Assembly (NCBI RefSeq): GCF_012489685.1
Contig: NC_080042.1
Span: 17,312,150 to 17,376,149, forward strand
From: Lotus japonicus
Taxonomy: Eukaryota; Streptophyta; Magnoliopsida; Fabales; Fabaceae
Reading direction: 5' to 3'
Length of the DNA: 64,000 nucleotides
Every line of letters starts with the position of its first letter. Position 1 is the first letter of the stretch. Shown here one piece after another: positions 55,255 through 64,000 of this stretch. Below the pieces are notes generated by a model that saw only the letters and a program-made list of their open reading frames with translations, had not been told where the DNA came from and searched no databases. The position numbers were made by a program, and so were the translations under genes.

Positions 55255-55459
55255 ATAAATTTTTAATGTGTTATTTATTTTTTAAATTCCAAGTAGGCTT
55301 TATTGTCTCAGTCAGCGTGACACTTCATCACGCAGCTCCGGCGAGGACCTGCTCCAAACAAATTGTAAACGAGAGGACCCATATTTATAAATTTTTCGGG
55401 GAGGGACTTACTTCAGACGGCGAGACAAAGACAGGGACCAATATGATGATTAACCCTTT
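55255..55459 (-). mobile_element. Single MULE-type terminal inverted repeat
   Basis: Read on the minus strand from 55459 this begins GGGTTAATCATCATATTGGT, followed by CCCTGTCTTTGTCTCGCCGT and GGTCCTCTCGTTTAC. That is the layout of long MULE termini I know from legume genomes (recalled, not checked). The partner end was not found between 53.9 and 55.2 kb, so the element is incomplete or its left end has decayed. It could have carried the HIRAN fragment. Confidence 0.45.
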
Positions 55460-57018
55460 TTAAACTGATTTGAAACCATGAAACAATAAAATAATTAATG
55501 AAAGAGTAAATTAGGATTGAGACTGCCTGAGGATTAATGCTTTGATTAGTGAGAATTCATTTTTGAACTTTTTTAAAATATGCTTCAATTTCCAAGAATG
55601 GTTCACGGGAGCTGTGCAGAGATACTTCAACATATTTAAGTATATCTGCATCCAGTCTAGGTGGCCCTTATGTGTGCCTCATCTTTTCTTGGTTTCTCCT
55701 CCTACCTCTTCACAGCAAACGTGCCACCGCCGCCTCTCCGGCAAACCACCGCAGCGGCGGTCGCAGCGTTCCGGCGCGGTGGTCACCCCTTCAAAGTTAA
55801 CTTTGTAATGGCCACCCTTTGAAGCAGCATTCTCTCCCATCTGGCTAAACATCATAGAAAAAAATAAAAACTTCAACATATCAAATCATTTATGTTCTTG
55901 ATCAACATATGGGTATGGTTTCTGAGGTCGCACCCAAACCCAGGTTACAAATCACCATGTCCAGAATATCAGACCCTCAAACCTTCACCCGCAGATGTCT
56001 AGAACCAATACCGTAGATCCCAAATTTGTAAGTTCGGAAGGCTTCGCGCCGGTGTTGTATCGTTACATCGACCATGATAGTGGTTGAGCAAGGGTTCATC
56101 TACAATTTGGGTTTGCAATTGATTAGCTTTTTCTATCCATTTTCACATTTCTTTTTCTCATTATTAAGGGTTGCAATTGATTTCATTTCAATTGTCTGAT
56201 TTAATTTTTACATTTCATGAATTAATTGTTGGTTGAGACACTTTGAATTGAAATGATTGGTATGGTGGTGCGGTAGGTACCACTACTAGGTTGATGAAGA
56301 GACAAATAGAGAAGGGAAAAGGGGAAGTAGAGAGAGAAGGGAGATGGGTATTTTTGTAATATTGCTTTTTAATTTTTTTTTATTAGTAGGTCACTACACC
56401 CACTATTATGGGTCATTTTTGCTCTTGCATGGTGCAAGAGCTAGAGTACACTTGCACCGTTGAGGCCCCCTAGAAGAAACACTCTGGAGTTCATACTTCA
56501 AAAGTCAGGAATTCAGGAATAATAAACCAAATAAAGCAACAAAAAGCAATAGCTTTATTTTAAATGGGGATAAACTAATTGAAATGGCTGAGAGGGTGAG
56601 AATTACGGAAATTCTTAAATGTATGGAGATAAGAGATCTTCGTCAATTGCAGGTCTCACATATGTATATATAGATGCTTACTTTCAAAAACACCTGAAAG
56701 TTTTTCAAGTACCAACAGCCTAAAACCAAAATATCCAGACCGGCCTTTTCCTTCCAAAATAATTCACAAATAGCTTCAACCGTAAGTGATTACCCAATAA
56801 AAACCAAGCAATTCCAATTTTCATTAGTGTTTACCAAATCAAAGCACAGAACAATCTAGGACCCGAACTTGAGAAATTTCAGCCTTGATATCGTAATTAT
56901 AAGAGAAATACTGAGTAGGGTAGAAAGACGGGAAAACTAACCAAGACCAACACGGAAGCATAATGGGGAGCCAGAACAACAGACGGAGTAGAATCGCAAT
57001 CTAATCGTCCCTGTGGAG
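55460..57018. other. Intergenic DNA
   Basis: No ORF was recognised. A short GC-rich patch (55720-55790) gives Arg/Pro-rich translations without similarity. TTGCTCTTGCATGGTGCAAGAGC near 56420 is a small hairpin. Confidence 0.4.
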
Positions 57019-57572
57019 TAACTGTTAGGGTATCAGAACAATGCGGAAGCATGCGGAAGCAGAGAATCGAGAGAATCGAGATAATTGAGAATGAAAGAGA
57101 AGTAAAAGTAAAGTGGCAATAAAAAGAACACACAAGATTTACGTGGAAAACCCTCCCAATATTAGGGGTAAAAAACCACGGGCGATGACGAGTAAAATTC
57201 CACTATATATGCAAAAGGGAGAGTACAATAAATTCTTATAGTGATGAGGACAAAAAGTAATATTTTTCTCTCACAAAATAAATCTCAAAATGGAACAGGA
57301 ATTCTCACCAAAAATTACTCACTCACCAACTCTATATATTGGGATTTGTATATGTGTGTTGCTCAGAATCCTCTCTCGTGTATATACTCTTCCAATTGCA
57401 AAGCCATTGCTTCCAATATATATAGGCATCAAAGTAGGAGCTGGAAGGCCGAGAGGGACATGCAATAAACCATGAGGTGTGAAGCATGCAATAACCATGA
57501 GATGAGAGACATGCAGAAGCATAACGTGGAGGCTTGAAGAAAAACATGATTTCTCTTATATATTCACAAATT
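57019..57572 (+). repeat. Copia-type LTR relic
   Basis: Starts TGTTAGGGTATCAGAAC and contains CACAAGATTTACGTGGAAAA + CCCTCCCAATATTAGGGG, a phrase shared by many plant copia LTRs. A CTATATAT promoter-like block follows near 57203, with others near 57333. It may be a solo LTR. The right border is uncertain and no TSD was established. Confidence 0.5.
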
Positions 57573-58059
57573 GTAGGCGCCGAAGTTTGCTGAGCAAACT
57601 TGATTCAAGAATTAATCATGGGCCACCAAATAGATGACTTATAGGTGCAGGAATCTAATCGGGGAAACCGACCAGGGGTGTTGATAGAGGAGGAACGACG
57701 AAACTCCGGTGAAGGGGTGGCTAGATGATGATCTTCACGGTGCTCCATTGTTCGTCGTGCCCGGGAGGGGTCCCTACGATGCCACTCCGACGCTAAAGTT
57801 AGAACGTGGATTAAGGGCCTGAGAAATGGGATAGAATAATGTGTACCTTAAGTTCTCTATGCCTTGACTTTTATAGATTTTGAGATTGCGCGGTTCGAGG
57901 CGGTCATGAGTGCTTGGGACATGCTCGAGCTTGGTGCCTTTGCCTTGGTTGCTGGTCCATAATTACTTGGTTGGCCTATCGGGGTTGATCGTCTCTATAA
58001 TTGGTTGGGTGAGGAGTCAACCCGATCGACCCGAGGGGTCATCGACTTGCAAATGTAGC
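57573..58059. other. Probable gypsy non-coding/LTR remains
   Basis: Contains GGGGTCCCTACGATGCCACT + CCGACGCTAAAGTTAG, a phrase I associate with Tat-type gypsy LTRs. No termini were resolved. Confidence 0.35.
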
Positions 58060-58227
58060 GTTCGTCGACATGATCGTTGAAAAACTGAAAGTGTTTAGCC
58101 AGAGACTCCAGTTTAGCAACATATTCCAGTATGGACATGCCTCCCTAACGTAGAGTCAGAAACTGTGCTTCCCTTTCATCTCGAGTGCTAGTTGGAAAGT
58201 ACTTCTCCAGAAATGCAGTACGAAAAG
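58060..58227 (-). pseudogene. Chromovirus gag fragment
   Basis: The minus strand reads TAFLEKYFPTSTRDEREAQF, then LTLR, a TAG (58145-58147), then GGMSILEYVAKLESLAKHFQ. This is the central part of the Retrotrans_gag domain of Tekay/Del-type elements, where the TAG position is normally Gln. The fragment is cut at 58227 by the Tat-like element. Confidence 0.78.
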
Positions 58228-58546
58228 TGTTCTATCCAAGAACATAGAGATGAGGTACGGTACCCATAGTGAAAGGATCGTGATGTGAGAATCTAGAGAG
58301 AGTAAGAGCGTAACCGCTTAGAGAGAGAAAATAACTGAATTTCAAGCTTGTATTTCTCAAATGAGCTAAGAGTCCCTTACAATTGGTAACCCCTCCCCAT
58401 TTATAGATTCAAGGGTTAGGCCTGGCGCCCTTAACTTCTCCTAATGGGCCAGTTGGGCCTCCTGGGAAAAGGCCCAATTCCCTGGTTCATTCATCTCCCC
58501 AGGCGGGCACGCCTGGGCGAGGGACCCTAGGGTCTCGCCCAGTCCA
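58228..58546 (-). repeat. LTR of second Tat-like element
   Basis: Matches 6841-7159 block by block (AACATAGAGATGAGGTACGG, GAGCGTAACCGCTT, CAAATGAGCTAAGAGTCC, GGGCCAGTTGGGCCTCC, GTCTCGCCCAGTCCA), with clearly more differences than the first element has between its own LTRs. Confidence 0.85.
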
Positions 58547-59115
58547 CAAGTCCACAAGACACCGAGCTCGAAGCATGAGAGTTGAGTGTGTCTTTAAAAG
58601 AAAAAGCAAATACAAGGCGACAATCATGAATTAAGTTACCTAAAGCCAAAACCTAACGACTAAAAATAATTGCCAACATGGCTTGATAACTAGAACCTAA
58701 GGCCAGTTCCTTGACTTTCCCGGTGAATTCCTTTGATCCTATAAGTCCACAAGTTGGCTTGTGGGGCGACAACACTTGGTCTTCTCGCCCAGTTGCAGTT
58801 ACGCATGCGTCACGGGTCATGGTGGTTCGATGTGCATCAAGCCCATGCCACGTGGCAGGAAAGGTCTGCAGAATCTCAACTGCCTTCCTTGAAACGTCCC
58901 TTCAAAATCCCCGCAAAGCCTGTTAGTTTGAATTTGAACCAATTAGCTTCAGTTGTGGCAGTTCCCATTTATTGGGACATTCCCACTCCCCAAAATCCCG
59001 CAACTGCCATCATTTTTTCGTCGGTATGGTGTACGATTTCCCACCTCTCCCCCACGTTTCCCAACTGCCCCCAGCACTTCCCCACACGTTTCCCCCCGGT
59101 CATCATTATCTTTCC

Positions 59116-59124
59116 CCTATAAAG
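59116..59124 (+). promoter_or_regulatory. TATA box of antisense ORF
   Basis: CCTATAAAG lies about 180 bp upstream of the ATG at 59303, with pyrimidine-rich leader sequence between. It sits on the strand opposite to the element's own transcript. Confidence 0.55.
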
Positions 59125-59302
59125 ACACTACTCCCCCATCCCTTACTCCTTTCACAACCCCAGCTTCTGGCCACCCTTTTAGCAGACGAAACCCCTTCAA
59201 CACACCATTGTCTCAGTCCACACAGCTCCCCACGCGCCGCCCTCTCTTCCGGTAAGTTCCTACCACTTCAAAGTATTTTTATTTCCCCTGCCTTTTCCTC
59301 TA

Positions 59303-61515
59303 ATGTCTTCGAGACGCCGAACCAAGAACTCCAACCGTAATGTCACCGCCGCCACCCCTTTGCGGTGTGTTCCCCCCGTCGACCCTTCTCCCCCTTGGGG
59401 AATTCCCCTTGACAAAAAAGACATTGCCGCCTTCCGAGCTAAGTCTTTGGAGTCCTTACCAGTCCCTACGGCAAGGGTCCACCAGCCGGGACAATCCCCA
59501 ACCAGCCATCCAGCCTAGAGCAGTGGTCTTCCGTCTGCGAAATTTCCTCAAAGTCTGGTGGGTTTTGTAATGACAAACCCCTTGACAACATTCTATTTTA
59601 CGGTGGCTGCTCAGCCTCCGAGCGCCCCTGGCTTTGCCTTTCTGACCACTTCGCCGATCAACCCCACTTCTTCTACGTGTATGAGTACAAGTTCACGAAT
59701 TTGGGAATCAGGTTTCCCTTTTCTCCGTTCATCTGCTCCGTGTTGCGTAGTATCAACGTCGCCCCTTGTCAGCTTCATCCCAACAACTGGGCCTTCTTGC
59801 GATGCTTTGAAATCCTATGCGACGCAATCCAACAAGAACCCGAGCCTTCTCACTTCTTTTACTTCTACGGGACGTCCGCCCAGCCTTCACCACCACGCGA
59901 CTGGGTTTCCCTTGAAGCTAGACCCAACCGTCAACGCTTCAACCCTTTCTAGCCCACAATCGCCACCAGCCTCGCCCGTAGGTATTTCAAAATCGTGGTA
60001 TCCCATGAATACCCCGAAATTTTTACTTGGAGGGACGGGACCGCCCGATTTCCCTTCTACTGGACCCAAGAAGTTTCCTCAGTAATGGACCCTCCTGAGG
60101 ACTCTTTAACCCCTGAAGACAAGGCTGTGATCGGCTTCCTAGTCAAACTCCCAATTTTAGACTGCTCTCGCGTGATCGGTAAAGCCAAAATTCCACCAAC
60201 CTCCGCTTACTTACGTTTTCTTGTCCCCTCTCTGCTCCGTCCCTGGCCCGTTGCCTATTTTACACTTCTTATACCTTGTTGACTTTTATTGGATTTCGCT
60301 TGTTTCACGAAAAATGAATCTTGCCAGTGCGGAACTTCTGGCCACCTTTGAATAGAGAAATAACATCCTGTTCCCCCTCGGGTCAACCTGAAGGGCGACA
60401 AGACATCTTTCACGGTGATCACGACAGGTCAGGGTGGAAAATGAGCTCTCGATGAGGGAGCCCTTCGCCCGCCTCCCAAGAAGCTACAAGTCTTGACTTC
60501 CACCTTTTCCTCTGGCGGGGAAAGCACCCCGGCCACCGTCGCGGCTCCTCCTGGTCCGAAAGAGATTTTCAAAGCCGCTCAGCTCGGCGGTCCTCCCAAG
60601 GTGACTCCAGCTTCTTCACCCACTACCCGGGGCAATCCTGTCAGTGAATAACTCCCTGAGGGGACGGTGGCCCCGCCACTCTCTGGTCAGAGCTCGGTAC
60701 CAACCGCTATCTCGCCGCTGCCACCACCCTTGGGACACAACTTGCCCTCGTCCCCAAGCTCTGTAAATCGGGGATTGCCATGTTCCTTATCCTTGACACC
60801 AGCGCAAGCCATGAGAATGGATGAAGTGGTTCAGCAACAGGGCTTAGACATAGTGTCTGAAGGCGCTTTGGCGATGATGCTCCACGCATTCCACCGTTAT
60901 AAGTGGTCCGCTAGAGATGCTGAGGCGCTACGGTCTGAGGTGGCCCGCCTTCGCACCCTTAACACTGGATTCCTCGAGGAACGCAAGGCGCTCCTTGCCA
61001 AGCTAGCTTCCCAAGAAGCCAGCTTTTCCAAGGGACTGGCTGAGCAGATTAGCCGATCGGCGGTCAGTTTGGAGTTCCGAGACAAAAAGATTTCAGAACT
61101 GGAAGGAGCCCTTGCCAAACTTCAACAGGAAACGAAGTTGGAGATTGAGGCCAAGGAAGATTTAGTGGCCTCCAAGGATCAAACCATTTCCTCAATGGGC
61201 GAGGAACTGGAAGCTTTTCGCGCCGAACTGACGAAGAAAAACAAAGCTCTATCTGCGGCAGAAACCCAAGCCCAGTCTGACGCGAAGGCCTTAGAAGAGA
61301 AAGTGAGGTCAGATGCCGTTGCTGCCGCCGTCTTCGAGCGTGGGCGCGGCTTCTCCCTCGCCAAAACTGAAGTTCAATGCCTCCATCCCCAAATTGACCT
61401 TAGCCAAATGGGAGCGTTTAAGAAGGTGACTCATGATAGACTTGTCGGCCCCGATGATCCTCCGGGCTTCATCGCCGATCGTTTCCTGAACAAAGAAGAT
61501 GTAGAGCAAAAATGA
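59303..61515 (+). pseudogene. Antisense ORF (Transposase_28-like) of second Tat-like element, disrupted
   Basis: Starts MSSRRRTKNSNRN at 59303, like the first copy. The frame breaks near 59516, and the conserved core continues in other frames: YEYKFTNLGIRFPFSPFICS, INVAPCQLHPNNWAFLRCFE, SHFFYFYGT (59677-59952), then FPFYWTQEV and SLTPEDKAVIGF (59995-60282). An intron-like gap (about 60250-60310) precedes SAELLATFE. The C-terminal 282-codon frame (60667-61515) is open. It has a long coiled coil and the tail GFSLAKTEVQCLHPQIDLSQ, GAFKKV and DDPPGF, as in the first copy. Conservation of both core and tail in two diverged copies suggests the protein was under selection before decay. Confidence 0.78.
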
Positions 61516-61669
61516 AAATGTTAATGGCCCTTAAATTTGTTGTTTAATACCAATTAATTTTCCTGCCCTCCTTTAATGAGAATTCTGAGCTCCTTTCCCC
61601 CTTTCCCTCTTTTTTTTTGTTGAATTTCTTAACAACATTCGTGCTCTCGCCTTTCCCTGCTGGAGTTAT

Positions 61670-63800
61670 TGTAAGACCCAAATAAATTAAGCGTTTAATT
61701 ACTTATTTATCGGCTTAAGAGCGATAAGCACTATTAAGCTTAAGTTAATGTGTTCTTTATACCTTGTGTGTTTATATAAATGATTGTATTATTAATATTA
61801 TTATTATCTATTTTTCTGAATGAAAAGAAAAAAAAATTAAAGTTATGATAAGTAATAACTCACCAGACTAAGAAATTGCTTATTCATATATATATATATA
61901 TATATTTTGTTAAACACTTTATTCTTTGATCATTTAAATTTGCTTAAAGTGATCTTAAATTATACCATAGAGTCCCTGATAATTTTTAGGATAATAATTC
62001 CTCTTTCCAATATTTTTTCTATAGCTTTATGAGTTAAATTTTACACTACCCAAAATAAGTCTATACTTATATTATCACTTCAATATATATTCTTTAAGCC
62101 AAATCCATGGCCAGTAACGGTAAGGAAACACAAAATAAAAAGAAGAGAAAAACATGCCATAAACGAAATAAAGGAATGAAGCTTGAGGTGTGTATGGAAA
62201 GCATGACAAGGATTGTAAAAACTTACACGTGTTGATTGGAGAGAAACAAAATCTTATAGGAAGCATGACAAGGAAAATAGAAACTAACGTGGAGATTGAA
62301 CAGAATATTTGCTGGCCAAGCTGTGGAGACTAGAGCATGAGGTGGCCAATTTAGAGATCAGAAGTTTTAGTATAAAAGGAAGCAACATGAAGGCTTCAAA
62401 GACACACATAAAAACTATTGATTCACACACGAAAAATTCACAATGGTAATAGCTATTTGCGTGAGAATATTTTGGGAAAATTTCTTGAGTTTTGGTTTTG
62501 AGTGTGGGGAGATCCTTGAGTTTTGGAGCGAAAGCTAGGATCTTGAAGCTTAGCAATTTTTAAAGCGATGAATTTTATAAGGATACAAAGTGCGAGATTG
62601 CGTTCGTATCGGAGCTAAAGAATGGAAGTAAAGCTAGACGGTACGAGGAGCGATGATTTGATTGGATCGAAGTCGCAACTTAGGAAAGAAAGTGGTTAAG
62701 GTAAGGGCACTCGGCCTAGACTTGTCTGCATGTGATTGTGCTATATGATGCTTGTTTATATGATGTTGTTTGTTTAAACTTCATGATGCAAGTACTGAAA
62801 TATGTGTATTAAACTTGAAATCATGTATTATGCTTTGGCGAATTGATACTTGTAAAGTTTGAGATGCGAGCGTTGGCAAGAGATGCCTTTGCCAGTGGGC
62901 AATCAAATACTCAATGAGGAGTTATTTTTAAGATTGGACTGTGAGGAAACATTCCGATGTTGTGTTGACTAACCGCATGGCATTATGCATGTTTTGTTGT
63001 GGTTCGGAACCGGTTAGGTTGAACCATGATATGAAATTCTGTCAGGGCATAACGACATATCCGAAGAAGTGGCAAAATAAAAGCGATAGTGCGTTATTAA
63101 GATTAACCCCAATTGTGGAGTCGTGCGAGTGATTCGACGACGGTGCGTTAGTGTAGACTAACCCCAATTGTGGAGTCGTATTTTGTCTCGCCTTCCTATA
63201 AGTCGTTACTGGCATTAAAATTAGCATATGCATGAGCATGTAGTCTAACTGGACTCTAGGTGGACTTGTTTATGTTTTTGGGTTTATTACTCTATATGCT
63301 AGTTGTTTACCTATATAACATGAGCCTGAGATTCCAAATGATGTATTAGAATTGATGACCTTATTATTGTGATGTTATGTCAATCCTGTTACATGTTATA
63401 TGTGTTGTTTGAGAGTTGACCCTTGCTTATTTGACTGTGTTCTGCATGGGCGCTTAACGCCAGAGAATGATAGACCGCGCCGAGAAAGTACTATATGATT
63501 GAGGAAGTGTTCAAGGGACAGGCAGATGTCAGACGTAGAACTATGTATGTGTCTTAGTGGTATTATGATTTTGGGTTAGTATTTGGGGGATGAGTCGAGT
63601 TTTCTTGTGGCATTCGAACCTAACCTAGAGACCTTCTTCTTGTGTTGGCTCAGGAGGGGTCGAGCATTTGTTTACCCTTATGTCTTTCAAATTGAAGGAA
63701 TCACTTGTAATCAAGATTTTATTAATAAAATGGAATTATCCAGTCCATTTACTTCTTCAGTTGTCAGTTTATTTTTAATTCGGCAAAATTATAAATAGCC
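61670..63800 (+). mobile_element. Start of a further gypsy-type LTR
   Basis: TGTAAGACCCAAATAAATTA at 61670 abruptly ends the Tat-like element and has the TGTAAGACCC start of chromovirus LTRs, though the rest is unlike the 4-kb LTRs. It contains a (TA)n run at about 61886-61906 and a duplicated phrase at 63083-63180. No 3' end, PBS or TSD could be fixed before the window ends. Confidence 0.5.
63083..63180 (+). repeat. Two-copy repeat
   Basis: GTGCGTTATTAAGATTAACC + CCAATTGTGGAGTCGT is repeated 51-53 bp later as GTGCGTTAGTGTAGACTAAC + CCCAATTGTGGAGTCGT. Similar duplications occur in the LTRs of this superfamily. Confidence 0.65.
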
Positions 63801-63843
63801 GGGTTATCTAAGGGAGGATGAACATACTTGAAAGGAATCAACC

Positions 63844-64000
63844 ATGGCAAATTATGAGAGAACCCTTAACGAGTTGAGAGAGAGAGTATTTGAGCAGAAT
63901 CTATATGCTGCTCTGTATTACCAGAGGACGACGGTGGATAGCATCCGCCAGCTTGTCTGCCGGTTGCTCGCAATGGAGTTTGATCCTGTCCTTGATGCGA
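63844..64000 (+). CDS. Possible gag start, partial at window end
   Basis: ATG 63844 (context ACCATGGCA) opens a frame running to the window edge: MANYERTLNELRERVFEQNL, then YAALYYQRTTVDSIRQLVCR. It starts 40 bp after a possible LTR end and is helical, as expected for the start of a gypsy Gag, but too little is visible to be sure. Confidence 0.4.
   Translation, partial: MANYERTLNELRERVFEQNLYAALYYQRTTVDSIRQLVCRLLAMEFDPVLDA

Larger units (their letters stand above)
58228..61669 (-). mobile_element. Second Tat-like element with antisense ORF, truncated
   Basis: The LTR at 58228-58546 has the same 319-bp length and ends (TGTTCT...CAGTCCA) as those of the 6841-14521 element and aligns along its whole length with moderate divergence. 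The antisense ORF region follows in the same arrangement. Gag, pol and the other LTR are absent. The sequence ends at a new LTR starting at 61670. The sense strand is inferred to be minus. Confidence 0.8.

Noticed and set aside
55679..55879. GC-rich Arg-rich ORF
   Set aside because: Short, no similarity, no context. Likely chance in a GC-rich patch.

Overview
This is a piece of plant nuclear genome, most likely from a legume, and almost all of it is transposable-element sequence. The evidence is a near-complete Sirevirus (Ty1/copia) close to the legume SIRE1 type, Tekay-type chromovirus LTRs that carry tRNA-iMet primer binding sites, a Ty3/gypsy element with an antisense 'Transposase_28' ORF, plant LINE-1 and Pack-MULE sequence, and one intron-less calmodulin-like gene of plant type. 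The species cannot be named from sequence alone.

Layout. 357-4241 is a solo chromovirus LTR with a 5-bp target-site duplication (TSD, GGTAG). It is followed by an inverted, truncated LTR of the same superfamily (about 4430-6451). 6841-14521 is a complete insertion (319-bp LTRs, TSD GCTTT) of a Tat-like gypsy element on the minus strand. It keeps gag and protease relics, has lost RT and integrase, and carries a long antisense ORF on the plus strand. 14527-17290 holds older gypsy and copia relics and a CACTA end. 17296-40871 is a Sirevirus on the minus strand (LTRs of about 1.2 kb, TSD TTAAT) inserted into the old copia gag. Its gag and pol are open. Its third, env-like ORF is split by an 11.5-kb chromovirus at 20980-32465 (4-kb LTRs, TSD ACAGG), which retains a gag fragment with four zinc knuckles and a chromodomain relic but no RT or integrase core. 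The three levels are therefore copia relic, then Sirevirus, then chromovirus derivative.

The right third contains AT-rich DNA with a tandem repeat and a copia LTR/PBS (41-43 kb), then the only convincing host gene, a four-EF-hand calmodulin-like protein (43546-44136, minus). Next come a Pack-MULE with a captured zinc-finger-homeodomain fragment (44824-45719), a hAT-like MITE with tRNA-like boxes (46472-46955), a decayed LINE-1 (48563 to about 53950, minus), a fragment of a RAD5/SMARCA3-like HIRAN domain (about 54438-54620), a copia-type LTR relic (about 57 kb), and a second Tat-like element with its antisense ORF (58228-61669) inserted in a chromovirus gag relic. The last part is a further LTR starting at 61670, followed by a possible gag start at the window end.

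Points of most interest are a compact antisense transcription unit inside the Sirevirus (TATA box, 130-codon coiled-coil ORF, poly(A) signal), a 36-bp hairpin-forming minisatellite in the chromovirus LTRs that is replaced by an unrelated array in the solo LTR, repeated decay of elements by apparent CAG-to-TAG changes, and the Pack-MULE capture.
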